Assembly (NCBI RefSeq): GCF_037969765.1
Contig: NZ_CP150207.1
Location: 682,001-746,000 of the forward strand
Length of the DNA: 64,000 bases
Origin: Paenibacillus sp. FSL W8-0186
Lineage (GTDB): Bacteria > Bacillota > Bacilli > Paenibacillales > Paenibacillaceae
Direction of reading: 5' to 3'
The position numbers and the translations under genes are program-made. Below are positions 55,080 to 63,953 of this stretch, piece after piece (the stretch's first letter is position 1; each line of letters starts with the position of its first letter). The notes beneath the pieces were generated by a model. The model saw only the letters and a program-made list of their open reading frames with translations, was not told the origin of the DNA and did no database searches.

Positions 55080-55748
55080 TTATTTGTTTTTATCGGAGGA
55101 CAGCTGATCCTTCAAACGCTGCAGCTCCTCGTTTACAGCCGGGTCATTGTCAGGGTTCGCCGTATCTGCGGAGAAGGGGCTATAGCCGGATTTTGCCATG
55201 GTGGCCTCCCATTCGGAAATTTTCTCTTCCATGCGCTCGAAGCCTTTTGCTGCAGCTCCGCTAAAGGTGCCGTAGCTGAAATTCGGGCTTTCCGTGCTGC
55301 TGGATTGCTCCACCTTGCGTGCGCGTTCTGCCAGCTCTTTGCGTTTTTCTTTTAAGCGGGCCAGCTCTTCCTTTGCTTCCTTCAAACGCAGCTCCAATTC
55401 GAACACTTGGCTCTCGGCCTGCTTGGCGTTAGCCGCGAATTGCTCAGCCTCGTCTTGATAATGGATTTTGGCTACGGCGGCGCGGCGGGCAGCTTCTTCA
55501 TTACCGGAAGTTAACGCATCCAGCGCCTTTTGTTCTTGCAGCTGGGCATTACGTGCAGCTTCAAGGCTCTTCTGCTCACTCACTTTAGCGGCAGTTTTGC
55601 GCTCGCGAAGCAAATTCTCTTTTGCGGCAATATCCTCTTCCAGGTTTCTTAAGTACTGTCCTGTCATCAGGATCGGATCCTCCAGTTTGTTCAGTACCTC
55701 GTGAATCGTTGCTTTCGTCAAGTTGGATAGTCTGTTCAATATGCTCAT
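55080..55748 (-). CDS. pspA: PspA/IM30 family protein
   Basis: A 222-residue, highly charged coiled-coil protein: ILNRLSNLTKATIHEVLNKLEDP at the start and long heptad regions rich in Glu, Lys and Ala through residue ~150. This is the ESCRT-III-like PspA/LiaH/Vipp1 fold, which coats and protects damaged membranes. A gene for PspC lies upstream in the same direction, as in many stress operons. No two-component LiaRS genes are present in the window. Confidence 0.9.
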   Translation of the reverse strand: MSILNRLSNLTKATIHEVLNKLEDPILMTGQYLRNLEEDIAAKENLLRERKTAAKVSEQKSLEAARNAQLQEQKALDALTSGNEEAARRAAVAKIHYQDEAEQFAANAKQAESQVFELELRLKEAKEELARLKEKRKELAERARKVEQSSSTESPNFSYGTFSGAAAKGFERMEEKISEWEATMAKSGYSPFSADTANPDNDPAVNEELQRLKDQLSSDKNK

Positions 55749-55811
55749 GTTCAGGACTCCTTTTTATTGTATATTTTTAACAGCTTAAATCATGAATGGG
55801 GTTAAAAAATG

Positions 55812-56057
55812 TTAGAATTTCGAGTAATGCTCATCATAACCGTAATCGTTGTAATCGTAGTGCAGGCCGGCAGGTTCCTTAGGAACGATCAGGCTGGCGA
55901 TAAGGTAGATGGCCACGACGGTGCCGAAACTGCAAATCGCTGCGACCAGGGCAATTAGACGAACTACAGTCGAATCTATGTTGAAATAGCGGGCAATACC
56001 TCCGCAAAGACCGGAAATTTGCTTATCTGTTCTCGAACGGTACAATTTCTTCATCAT
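55812..56057 (-). CDS. pspC: PspC-domain membrane protein
   Basis: An 81-residue protein with the PspC signature [32 protein letters not shown], a membrane helix (~residues 33-57) and a Tyr/Asp-rich tail ([12 protein letters not shown]). PspC domains anchor the envelope-stress response to the membrane. It is the promoter-proximal gene of a pspC-pspA pair separated by 63 bp. An adjacent second Met allows start at 56057 or 56054. Confidence 0.88.
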   Translation of the reverse strand: MMKKLYRSRTDKQISGLCGGIARYFNIDSTVVRLIALVAAICSFGTVVAIYLIASLIVPKEPAGLHYDYNDYGYDEHYSKF

Positions 56058-56247
56058 ACTTCACTCACTTTCATATATTGTCATCGGGATGGTGCAATCC
56101 GTTGTTTATGACTTTATTTTATCGATTTTTCGGGAGGGGCATAACCGGCTGGGGACGGTTTTTGACCCCGACCATAGTCGGGTTGGTTCCTCGCCAGAAG
56201 GTGGGGGGGCAAGCAGCAACAAATATATAAGCGAAGGAGTGGACCGC

Positions 56248-56799
56248 ATGCGGATCGCAGTTCTGCATGGAAGTACGAGAGAAGAGGGCAATACGGAGGC
56301 GCTGACGGAGATTGTGCTGGATGGGCTGGAGCGGACGGATATTTATCTGCGGGGGAAAAGGATAAAGCCGATTCATGACCAAAGGCATGAGGAGGGCGGA
56401 TTCGACCCTGTCGACGACGATTATGACGGTATCGTTCAAGAGGTGCTGGCGCACGATATTCTCGTGTTCACTACACCGGTGTATTGGTACGGACCCTCGG
56501 GGATATTAAAAAACTTCATCGACCGCTGGTCGCAGAGCCTTCGCGACACCCGGTATAATTTCAAAGAAGCCATGGCGAAGAAGGAGGCCTATGTTATCGT
56601 CGTGGGGGGAGACAATCCGCGGATCAAGGCGCTGCCGCTCATTCAGATGCTTAAATACACTTTCGATTTCGTGGGCATGCCGCTGGAAGGTTATGTTATC
56701 GGCAAAGCCAGCAGGCCTGGCGATATTAAAGGCGATTCACGGGCGATTGCGGAGGCGCAGTGGTTAAACCGCGAGTTGAAGAAAAAGGCCGGTTGTTAA
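56248..56799 (+). CDS. Flavodoxin-fold NAD(P)H-dependent oxidoreductase
   Basis: A 183-residue NADPH-dependent FMN reductase-like protein. The start MRIAVLHGSTREEGNTEALT is the FMN phosphate loop, and PVYWYGPSGILKNFIDRWS is the second flavin loop. A central VVGG segment follows. Electron acceptors may be flavin, quinone or azo compounds. ATG 56248 follows GAAGGAGTGG; upstream in-frame starts at 56089 would add a non-homologous stretch. Confidence 0.88.
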   Translation: MRIAVLHGSTREEGNTEALTEIVLDGLERTDIYLRGKRIKPIHDQRHEEGGFDPVDDDYDGIVQEVLAHDILVFTTPVYWYGPSGILKNFIDRWSQSLRDTRYNFKEAMAKKEAYVIVVGGDNPRIKALPLIQMLKYTFDFVGMPLEGYVIGKASRPGDIKGDSRAIAEAQWLNRELKKKAGC

Positions 56800-56875
56800 A
56801 GGAAAACAAGTGATCAGGGTTTAACTCTTGTAAATTGGGCTCCAGCGGGGTAGAAGCGCTTGGGCCGGCGGTATT

Positions 56876-56907
56876 AGCACCGCGCGAGGCTCCCGGCGCG
56901 CGGTGCT
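56876..56907. other. GC-rich perfect inverted repeat
   Basis: AGCACCGCGCG and CGCGCGGTGCT (11-bp arms, 10-nt loop) lie 77-108 bp past the reductase stop codon. There is no T run, so termination is uncertain. The remaining spacer to 57075 shows no gene. Confidence 0.6.
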
Positions 56908-57075
56908 TGGCGTTCCGAAATTCGGCCGAGTGGCGTTCTCGCATTATACAGACTTAACATTGCAGGATTATGATAAGCGTATGGTTAATTATATTTTGTG
57001 AAAGTACACAGAAGAGAAGCTTACAAGGGGCAAGTGCAAGCATAACAGAGAGAACGCAGGGAGGACGGGTATAAT

Positions 57076-57813
57076 ATGACCAAAGTGATTAATTTTGCGC
57101 ATCGGGGCGCGGCGGGCCATTGTCCCGAAAATACGATGATCGCTTTCAAACGTGCTTTGGAGCTAGGGGCGACTGGGATCGAGACGGATGTACAAATGAC
57201 GAAGGACGGGCATCCGGTGCTGATTCACGACGAGACACTGCATCGCACGGCAGGTTCTCCGGAGTGGGTCAAGGATGTCACGCTGGCGGAGCTGTCAACG
57301 AAGGAGGCGGGGTCGTGGTTTCACGAAGATTACTGCGGAGAGAGAATCCCGACACTGGAGCAGTTGCTCGAGCTTGTTGAGCCGCGCGACACGATCATTA
57401 ATTTGGAACTGAAAAATGGGGTTGTCCAATATCCAGGACTTGAGAGCAAAGTAATAGACATGGTTCGCCGTTTCGGATTGTCCGAGCGCGTGATTATTTC
57501 CAGCTTCAATCACTATTCGCTTGTGGAGTGCAAGCGGATCGCTCCAGAAATTCGCACCGGGATTTTGTATATGGAAGGGCTGTACGAGCCATGGGAATAT
57601 GCGAAGCGCATCGGTGCGGACGCCTTGCACGCCTTCCAGTACGCCGTCATTCCCGAGTTTGTCGCCGCGGCTTCGGAGCAGGGCATACCGTATCATCCGT
57701 TCACGGTTAATGAGCGGGCCGAAATGCAAGCGTTGATCCGTGCAGGCGTTGGCGGGATCATTACGGATTATCCCGACCGTTTGGCCGAGCTTCTGACGGC
57801 TGAAGGGGGTTAA
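57076..57813 (+). CDS. Glycerophosphodiester phosphodiesterase
   Basis: A 245-residue GDPD-family TIM barrel: FAHRGAAGHCPENTMIAF (catalytic His near residue 8), ETDVQMTKDGHPVLIHDETLHRT (metal Glu/Asp and second His) and INLELKNGV. It hydrolyses glycerophosphodiesters to glycerol 3-phosphate. No signal peptide is present, so it acts in the cytoplasm like UgpQ. GGGAGGACGGG precedes the ATG. It is tightly followed by an MFS transporter gene (4-bp gap). Confidence 0.9.
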   Translation: MTKVINFAHRGAAGHCPENTMIAFKRALELGATGIETDVQMTKDGHPVLIHDETLHRTAGSPEWVKDVTLAELSTKEAGSWFHEDYCGERIPTLEQLLELVEPRDTIINLELKNGVVQYPGLESKVIDMVRRFGLSERVIISSFNHYSLVECKRIAPEIRTGILYMEGLYEPWEYAKRIGADALHAFQYAVIPEFVAAASEQGIPYHPFTVNERAEMQALIRAGVGGIITDYPDRLAELLTAEGG

Positions 57814-57817
57814 TGGG

Positions 57818-59053
57818 ATGAGAAAAACGTGGCTGCTCGGTCTCGGCTTCCTCAGCATCAGCATGACGTGGGCGCTGTATAATGCGTTTGTGCCGCTTTT
57901 CTTGGCCAACTATTTAAAAAGCGCTGCCATGATCGGCTTCATGATGACGATCGATAATTATTTTGCCATGTTCCTGCAGCCGTGGATCGGTCACCGCAGC
58001 GATAAGACGCGCAGCAAATATGGGAGGCGGATGCCTTATTTGCTGATCGGCATGCCGCTTGGCGCCGTGTTTGCCACGTTGATCCCGCTACATACCGGTT
58101 TTGTTGCCTTAGTGCTGTTTATGGTGCTGATGAACCTTTCCATGAGCATCTTCCGTTCACCTACGGTGGCGCTCATGCCGGACATTACGCCGGAGAACAG
58201 CCGTACCCAAGCGAATGGAATTATTAATTTCATGGGCGGTCTCGGCTCGATTCTAGCTTTTGGCCTTGGCGCGCCGCTATACAAGCAGGCTCCGTATTTA
58301 CCGTTTCTGTGTGCCGGGCTGGTTATGCTGTTTTCTCTAGTCATCCTGAAGAGCTTCATTAAGGAGCCCATAGCTCTGACAGGTTATGGCGACGGCAGCA
58401 GTAATCCGTTCCAGACCGAGAGGGAGACCCGCAGCCCGATACGAATCAAAGATCAGTTCGACCGCACGACATTGTTCATTTTAGGAGCGATCTTTTTCTG
58501 GTTCGTTGCTTATCAAGGGGTGGAAGCGCTGTTTACGCTCTATGGGACAAAATATATCGGCATGAGCGACAACGACGCGGCCTTCTCACTAACGTTCTTC
58601 TCCCTGGCATTTCTGGCATTTGCGCTGCCCAGCGGATGGCTTGGCGCCAAATACGGCAAGAAGAGAATCATTGCGCTTGGCGTGCTGGGCTTGTTCGTCA
58701 TTTTCGGCTCGATCGTCTTCGTAAAGTCTGTGCTCCTCCTTCGAGTGCTGCTGGTCGTCGGCGGGTTGTTCTGGGCCTGCATCAACATTAACTCGTACCC
58801 GTGGATCGTGGCGACGGGGCGGGAGGAGAGCATCGGGACGCGAACCGGGATTTATTACTTCGTTTCCTCGCTGGCAGCCATCAGTTCCCCGCCTGTGCTC
58901 GGCTGGATCATCGATATGTTCGGTTATCCGGCGCTATTCGCCAGCGCTTCGCTCGGGATGCTGCTGGCCGCGCTCTGCTTGATTGGCGCAAGGAATGACA
59001 ACCGCTCCGCAGGTACGGGAGCCATCGACCAGGCTCCGCCGGCGATTCAATAG
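57818..59053 (+). CDS. MFS transporter, GPH/SLC45-like
   Basis: A 411-residue transporter with twelve hydrophobic segments. The loop sequence QPWIGHRSDKTRSKYGRRMPYLLIGMPLG between helices 2 and 3 is typical of the GPH/SLC45 sugar-cation symporter type. Substrate cannot be assigned; the coupled glycerophosphodiesterase gene suggests a glycerophospho-compound or sugar, by context only. ATG is 4 bp after the upstream stop codon. Confidence 0.85.
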   Translation: MRKTWLLGLGFLSISMTWALYNAFVPLFLANYLKSAAMIGFMMTIDNYFAMFLQPWIGHRSDKTRSKYGRRMPYLLIGMPLGAVFATLIPLHTGFVALVLFMVLMNLSMSIFRSPTVALMPDITPENSRTQANGIINFMGGLGSILAFGLGAPLYKQAPYLPFLCAGLVMLFSLVILKSFIKEPIALTGYGDGSSNPFQTERETRSPIRIKDQFDRTTLFILGAIFFWFVAYQGVEALFTLYGTKYIGMSDNDAAFSLTFFSLAFLAFALPSGWLGAKYGKKRIIALGVLGLFVIFGSIVFVKSVLLLRVLLVVGGLFWACININSYPWIVATGREESIGTRTGIYYFVSSLAAISSPPVLGWIIDMFGYPALFASASLGMLLAALCLIGARNDNRSAGTGAIDQAPPAIQ

Positions 59054-59072
59054 CTTTTAGGACATGAAAAAA

Positions 59073-59116
59073 CTCGGCGCCAGCGTCATTTGACGTAAGC
59101 GTCCGAGTTTTTTGAG
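59073..59116. terminator. Bidirectional terminator
   Basis: AAAAAACTCGG and CCGAGTTTTTT form the outer stem (with inner GCGTCA/TGACG pairing) between the convergent MFS and ycnI genes. Confidence 0.85.
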
Positions 59117-59134
59117 TTTCTTGCACCTAGAGAT

Positions 59135-59914
59135 TTAGGCGGATTTCTTCCTGCCGCTAATCGCAAGGCCTAAGGCAATTAACGAGATCAACAGGGCGGC
59201 CGACGCCAGCACGATAGTCCATGTGCTGGCAGAGCTTGCGCTTTCTGCAGCTTCCGACACAGCTGCAGCGCTAGTCTCGGCAGCGTCGGTGCTGCTGTGT
59301 CCCGCTGTATTTTCAGCGGCATTTTCTGCTTGCCCGGCGTTGCCGCTGGTGGCTTGATCCTGGTCGTGATCGTGGCTGTGCGAGTGGCTCGCGCTGTCTG
59401 CGGCGGAACCGGCATCTGGGCTTGAAGAGACTGTGGTGATGGAATGCGGCTTCTCGCTGCCTTCATCCCCTGTCCACTCGACAATGCTGCCATCGCTATA
59501 GTACTGGTAAGCATCCCATGCCAATTCGGCATCGCTGTCTGGATTTTTGGCGACGAAATCAAACTGTTGGAACTCGCCAGGCTTAATGCCCTCGCCCTCT
59601 GACGTCCAGGTGACGACAGTAACTTTACCCGAGCTGTCTTTCGTTAGCTCTACCTTCCAGTCCGGAATGGCGCGGTATTGCTTGAAATCCAGGCCTTCGG
59701 GAATTTTCAGGGACACTTTGACCGTAGGAATGTCTTTCTCAACGGGAACCTTGATCGTGTAAGTCTCCCAGGCTCCGGGAGCTGTGGTGCCCGGTTTGAC
59801 GGTGACGTGCGCGCTGGCGATGCTGGCAAACAGCAGCAGGCATGCGGCCAAGGCCGGAGCCAGAGCTATTGCTTTTGTAAGCATGGCGGAAAAGGATTGA
59901 ATTTTTTGTTTCAT
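59135..59914 (-). CDS. ycnI: YcnI-like copper-associated membrane protein (DUF1775)
   Basis: A 259-residue protein. The signal peptide ends at SIASAH; the exposed His after cleavage starts the mature domain, as in YcnI, where it binds Cu(II). The DUF1775 domain covers residues ~35-165 (HVTVKPGTTAPGAWETYTIKVP). A His/Asp-rich stretch (SHSHSHDHDQDQ), an Ala-rich linker and a C-terminal membrane helix with basic tail follow. It is the second gene of a ycnJ-ycnI operon. Confidence 0.9.
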   Translation of the reverse strand: MKQKIQSFSAMLTKAIALAPALAACLLLFASIASAHVTVKPGTTAPGAWETYTIKVPVEKDIPTVKVSLKIPEGLDFKQYRAIPDWKVELTKDSSGKVTVVTWTSEGEGIKPGEFQQFDFVAKNPDSDAELAWDAYQYYSDGSIVEWTGDEGSEKPHSITTVSSSPDAGSAADSASHSHSHDHDQDQATSGNAGQAENAAENTAGHSSTDAAETSAAAVSEAAESASSASTWTIVLASAALLISLIALGLAISGRKKSA

Positions 59915-59963
59915 AACGCTGAAAATCTCCTTTGCAAATTTTTATTTATAGTGAAGTTAGAAA

Positions 59964-61712
59964 TCACTTGCTGCCGACTTGAAAGGTGAAGCTGCAATCA
60001 ACCGTATCCAGCGATGACAACAGAATATGAACGTGAAGCCTCCAACTGCCGCCCATCGTCACGATCGTATTTCCGCTTAGCGGGATAGAACCGTTCTTTC
60101 CTGGGATTGCAAGTTCGATCGTTCCCATGTCCATGTCGAGGGAGGTTAGTGTTAGCGTAATTTGCTCGATGCCGTTTAGCGGTTTCTGCTCGCGATCCAG
60201 GGCGGTCACCTCAATACGGTTCTCGCCGACGGTATTCGGCGATACTTGTACAGAGATGTGGTAGCCGTCCGCGGTCACGGCTTTCAACTGAATCGGACCC
60301 GGGCTGGACAGAGCCGTCGGCATATTCGATAAAATTGCAGCCAGAACGAGCACGATCAATCCGGTCACGAATTCGATCCACACCCCACGGCCCAAGGGCC
60401 GGGTCCGCCTGCGGCCGCGCATGAACGCGGAAAGGCCAAGAGCCAGCATAACCAGCGTCAGTCCGCTCTTAGCAAGGAGGATGAGCCCGTAATTACTGTG
60501 CAGCAGCGCATACCATGTAGGTATATGGAGCATACCGGCGTAGACCCCTGAACAGAGCAGCATAGCAACGCAGCCTGCAGCGAGAATAGAGAAGCGGCGG
60601 ATAGCCTCCCAATATAATTGACTCCTGGAGCCGGATGAGCTTCGCGTTGCTTCTGCGGCAGCAGGCAGCAGTAAAGCGAGCGAGAGCAGCCCTCCCAGCC
60701 ATAGGAAGGAGGAAGCCTGGTGCAGGAAGTTCATGGCAATGGCCATACTTCTTCCGCTCGCGGCCGCGGCATGGCCGATAAACGATTTGGCGAGCAGAAT
60801 GCCAAGAGTGGTCAAGAGTGCGGCCGCCGCGGTCAGGTCCGCTGCCAAGCGGCTTTGTTTTTTCGTAAAAATAATAAGTGCGGCGGTCAGTCCGGCCAGC
60901 ATGAGCAGCAGTATCATTTCGGCAGTCCAGGCCTTACCGAATGAAGTAAGGCTGAGCGTGTCCTTGATCCATGCCGGGTTCCAAGCTTGGCTCCACGGAA
61001 CTCCGGCATCGCTCGCCGCCTGCTGCGGCAGGCTCAGCCCGATTCCGGCTGCAGCCAGGAGGAGAGATAGAATGAGAAGCTGTTTGCTTCGCTGCCACAC
61101 CGGCGACTTTGCCAAAGCATAAGGATGATTCTGGAGTCGTCGGGCAGCAGATTCAGCATTGGAGCTGCGTTGCGGCAAGAGCAGCAAATGAAAGAGAAGC
61201 ACGCCTATATATATGGCTAAGCCGCTATATTGGAGCCAGCGAAGAAGAAGGAGGCTAAGCTTGGGCCAATCCTGTCCTTGGCTACTGCCGGGTTGATTCG
61301 CATCCGCAGGATTGTGGGCGGCTGCTGCGGCATCCCCGATGATAAAAGGGAATGTTCCGGTAACCGTATGGCCATCGCTGGACAGCACTTTGTAATTTAC
61401 GGTATAAATTCCGTCCGGCAGCTCAGGCTTCAGATCCGCGATTAATCTGGCCGAATTGGCGTCATCCATTCGGGATTCTCCTGCGGTGGCTTGCTGGCCG
61501 GATGAATCGGTGACTTGAATCGAGTGAAACGCCTGTTCGATCGGCTCGTTAAAGGTAATGCTGACCTGGGCGGGAGCTTCCTCGAGCACTTCGTTCTCTC
61601 CGGGAGAGGATGCTACAACATAGGCATGGGCGGATACGGATGCAGGAAGGGAGAACAGAAGGCAGTAGAGCGTGAGTGCAATTAGCGCCTTGGCTGCGTG
61701 CCGTTTTTTCAA
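59964..61712 (-). CDS. ycnJ: CopC-CopD fusion copper transport protein, YcnJ-like
   Basis: A 582-residue protein. A signal peptide ends near VSAHAYVV, putting a copper-binding His at the mature N-terminus. A CopC beta-barrel (ASSPGENEVLEEAPAQVSITFNEP; SSDGHTVTGTFPF) is followed by eight or so membrane helices of CopD and a C-terminal extracellular beta domain related to FixH/YtkA. It is thought to import copper. TTG 61712 is favoured: AAAGGAG stands 11 bp before it and the signal peptide begins there; a GTG at 61724 overlaps that site. Confidence 0.9.
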   Translation of the reverse strand: MKKRHAAKALIALTLYCLLFSLPASVSAHAYVVASSPGENEVLEEAPAQVSITFNEPIEQAFHSIQVTDSSGQQATAGESRMDDANSARLIADLKPELPDGIYTVNYKVLSSDGHTVTGTFPFIIGDAAAAAHNPADANQPGSSQGQDWPKLSLLLLRWLQYSGLAIYIGVLLFHLLLLPQRSSNAESAARRLQNHPYALAKSPVWQRSKQLLILSLLLAAAGIGLSLPQQAASDAGVPWSQAWNPAWIKDTLSLTSFGKAWTAEMILLLMLAGLTAALIIFTKKQSRLAADLTAAAALLTTLGILLAKSFIGHAAAASGRSMAIAMNFLHQASSFLWLGGLLSLALLLPAAAEATRSSSGSRSQLYWEAIRRFSILAAGCVAMLLCSGVYAGMLHIPTWYALLHSNYGLILLAKSGLTLVMLALGLSAFMRGRRRTRPLGRGVWIEFVTGLIVLVLAAILSNMPTALSSPGPIQLKAVTADGYHISVQVSPNTVGENRIEVTALDREQKPLNGIEQITLTLTSLDMDMGTIELAIPGKNGSIPLSGNTIVTMGGSWRLHVHILLSSLDTVDCSFTFQVGSK

Positions 61713-61976
61713 TGCAGGGATCACTCCTTTTTACTAAATTGCAATAACATATTTCACAATGCACTTCATTTTACAGCTATTTTTTTGGGGAGAATATGAC
61801 CTTATCGGGCTATATTAGAGGACTAAAAACGGAAAAATTGACATTTTTGTGAAATTTTTTGGACGAGGGCCGTTATAACGGGTGAAGTAATGCCTAACTT
61901 ATGAGGCTAAAGATTTAAAAATGACCCATAGTAAGATAAAATAATTACGATCTAATTTTGAAGGAGGATACGTAAA

Positions 61977-62954
61977 GTGGCATCGAACATCAAAGTGGGT
62001 ATCGTAGGTTATGGGAATTTGGGACGCGGCGTGGAAAAGGCAATCAAGCAAAATCCGGATCTAGAGCTCCGCGCAATTTTTTCGAGAAGAAACCCGGATG
62101 AGGTAGCGGCAGCCAGCGGCGTCGTGCATATTTCCGAGTTGGAGAAGTATAAGGGCGATATCGACGTGTTGATTCTTTGTGGAGGTTCGGCCACGGATCT
62201 TCCACAGCAAGGGCCTGAGCTGGCCGCTATGTTCAATACGGTGGACAGCTTTGACACACATGCGAAAATTCCTGAGTATTTCGACAAAGTTAACGCATCG
62301 GCTTCTCAAGGGGGAAATGTGAGCGTGATCTCGACCGGCTGGGATCCAGGCTTGTTCTCTTTGAACCGCTTGCTTGGACAAGCTATTCTTCCTGAGGGCA
62401 ACGAGTATACCTTCTGGGGCAAAGGCGTTAGCCAGGGCCACTCCGACGCGATTCGCCGCGTTGACGGTGTGAAGGGCGGCGTGCAGTATACGATTCCGGT
62501 GGAGTCCGCTGTAGACCGTGTGCGCAAAGGGGAAAACCCGGAGCTGTCCACGAGAGAGAAGCATGCGCGGGAATGCTATGTAGTTGCTGAAGAGAGTGCC
62601 GATCTCGCACGGATCGAACGTGAAATCAAGGAAATGCCGAACTATTTTGCGGATTATAATACGACGGTGCATTTCATCAGCGAAGAGGAGCTGAAGGCGA
62701 ACCACTCCGCTATGCCGCACGGCGGCAACGTGCTGAGAAGCGGCCGCACGGGAGAGAACAACACGCAAATTATCGAATTCGGGTTGAAGCTCGACAGCAA
62801 TCCCGAATTTACGGCAAGCGTGCTTGTAGCTTACGCGCGCGCAGCTTACAAGCTGTCCCAAGCTGGCGAGTCCGGGGCAAGAACGGTATTTGACATTCCG
62901 TTTGGCCTGCTGTCGCCTAAATCGCCGGAACAGCTTCGCAAAGAATTGCTGTAA
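61977..62954 (+). CDS. ddh: meso-Diaminopimelate D-dehydrogenase
   Basis: A 325-residue NADP-dependent enzyme. The Rossmann motif VGIVGYGNLGRGVEKAI is followed by FSRRNPDEV (NADP specificity), GGSATDLPQQGPELAAMFNTVDSFDTHAKIPEY and STGWDPGLFSLNRLL, all characteristic of Ddh. It makes meso-diaminopimelate in one step from tetrahydrodipicolinate for lysine and peptidoglycan. GAAGGAGGATACGTAAA precedes GTG 61977. A strong terminator follows. Confidence 0.95.
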   Translation: MASNIKVGIVGYGNLGRGVEKAIKQNPDLELRAIFSRRNPDEVAAASGVVHISELEKYKGDIDVLILCGGSATDLPQQGPELAAMFNTVDSFDTHAKIPEYFDKVNASASQGGNVSVISTGWDPGLFSLNRLLGQAILPEGNEYTFWGKGVSQGHSDAIRRVDGVKGGVQYTIPVESAVDRVRKGENPELSTREKHARECYVVAEESADLARIEREIKEMPNYFADYNTTVHFISEEELKANHSAMPHGGNVLRSGRTGENNTQIIEFGLKLDSNPEFTASVLVAYARAAYKLSQAGESGARTVFDIPFGLLSPKSPEQLRKELL

Positions 62955-62968
62955 GGCTATGCCTTTGT

Positions 62969-63007
62969 GGCCGCCTGGGAGAGTGGACCTCCCGGGCGGC
63001 TTTTTAT
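62969..63007 (+). terminator. Rho-independent terminator of ddh
   Basis: GCCGCCTGGGAG and CTCCCGGGCGGC flank AGTGGAC, followed by a T run. Confidence 0.9.
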
Positions 63008-63089
63008 TTGCTGGGGCTATGGCTATTGGTGCCAGCAGCCCTACGGTTGTAAGTAGAACGTGAAGGTGCGGGCGATTTCGGGTTGGAAG

Positions 63090-63217
63090 GGGGAGCGGAG
63101 GGGGCGGGCGGATTGGAGTAGGGATGAGTAGGGTGGAGTGGAGTAGGGTAGAGCGGAGTAGAGTGGAGCGGAGTAGGTGGATTGGAGTAGAGTAGAGTAG
63201 AGTAGAGTAGGGCAGAG
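63090..63217 (+). repeat. GAGTA short tandem array
   Basis: Degenerate 5-bp repeats (GAGTA, GTGGA, GAGCG) over about 130 bp, ending in five clean copies of GAGTA. It ends just before the island at 63226. Confidence 0.85.
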
Positions 63218-63225
63218 TGGAATGG

Positions 63226-63410
63226 TTAACGGACCGTAGTTCCGCTATTTGTCCAAAAACACCGAAATTGTTGTGCTAACGGACCGTAGTTCCGCTATTG
63301 CCCCAATAAGCGACTGAAAAGAGGAGTTTAGGGGCAAATAACGCCTTCTGTGTCCGTAAGAATAAGAATGATCGAGTAAATCGCGAAATAGCGGACCTGA
63401 TGTCCGTAAG
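63226..63410. repeat. Four-unit palindromic island, copy 5 (family I)
   Basis: Units at 63226-63249, 63276-63299, 63336-63360 and 63386-63410. The two forward units share 23 identical bases (TAACGGACCGTAG-TTCCGCTATT); the other two are reversed. Spacing is 50 bp in each pair with 36 bp between, as in the copies at 15541 and 41371. Confidence 0.88.
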
Positions 63411-63419
63411 CAACCTCCC

Positions 63420-63830
63420 CTTCGAAGTACCAGTGCGCGCCGCCCCAGCTACCTGTCCACGAAGTGCCATTGTGCGCCGTTCCAACTACCTACCTCTCGA
63501 AGTGCCATTGAGCGCCGTTCCAACTACCTACCTCTCGAAGTGCCATTGTGCGCCGTTCCAGCTACCTACCTCTCGAAGTGCCATTGAGCGCCGCCCCAGT
63601 TACCTATCCACGAAGTGCCATTGAGCGCCGTTCCAACTACCTACCTCTCGAAGTGCCATTGAGCGCCGTTCCAACTACCTCCCTCTCGAAGTACCAGTGC
63701 GCGCCGCCCCAGCTACCTACCTCTCGAAGTGCCATTGTTCGCCGTTCCAGCTACCTACCTCTCGAAGTGCCATTGTGCGCCACCCCGGCTACCCCCCCCC
63801 GTCGAAGCTGACTATATGCGCCGTTCCAGC
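63420..63830 (+). repeat. 38-bp tandem array
   Basis: CGAAG starts at 63423, 63460, 63498, 63536, 63574, 63611, 63649, 63687, 63725, 63763 and 63803: ten to eleven units of mostly 38 bp (CGAAGTGCCATTGAGCGCCG, then TTCCAACTACCTACCTCT). 38 bp does not keep frame, so the same peptides appear in all three frames; this argues against coding. Confidence 0.9.
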
Positions 63831-63953
63831 AACTTTAACCTCACACCGACTCTTTGTAATAAACAATCTACGGCTCCTCATAGCGACACATTTTGCCAGG
63901 CGAGCTAACCCAGAGCTTCCATCTACAAACGGCGAACCTGGTCACCCACCTCT

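Noticed and set aside
63420..63830. CRISPR-like array of 38-bp units
   Set aside because: Whole units are repeated head to tail without variable spacers, and no cas gene is in the window. The arrays at 7260, 15321 and 40990 fail for the same reason.
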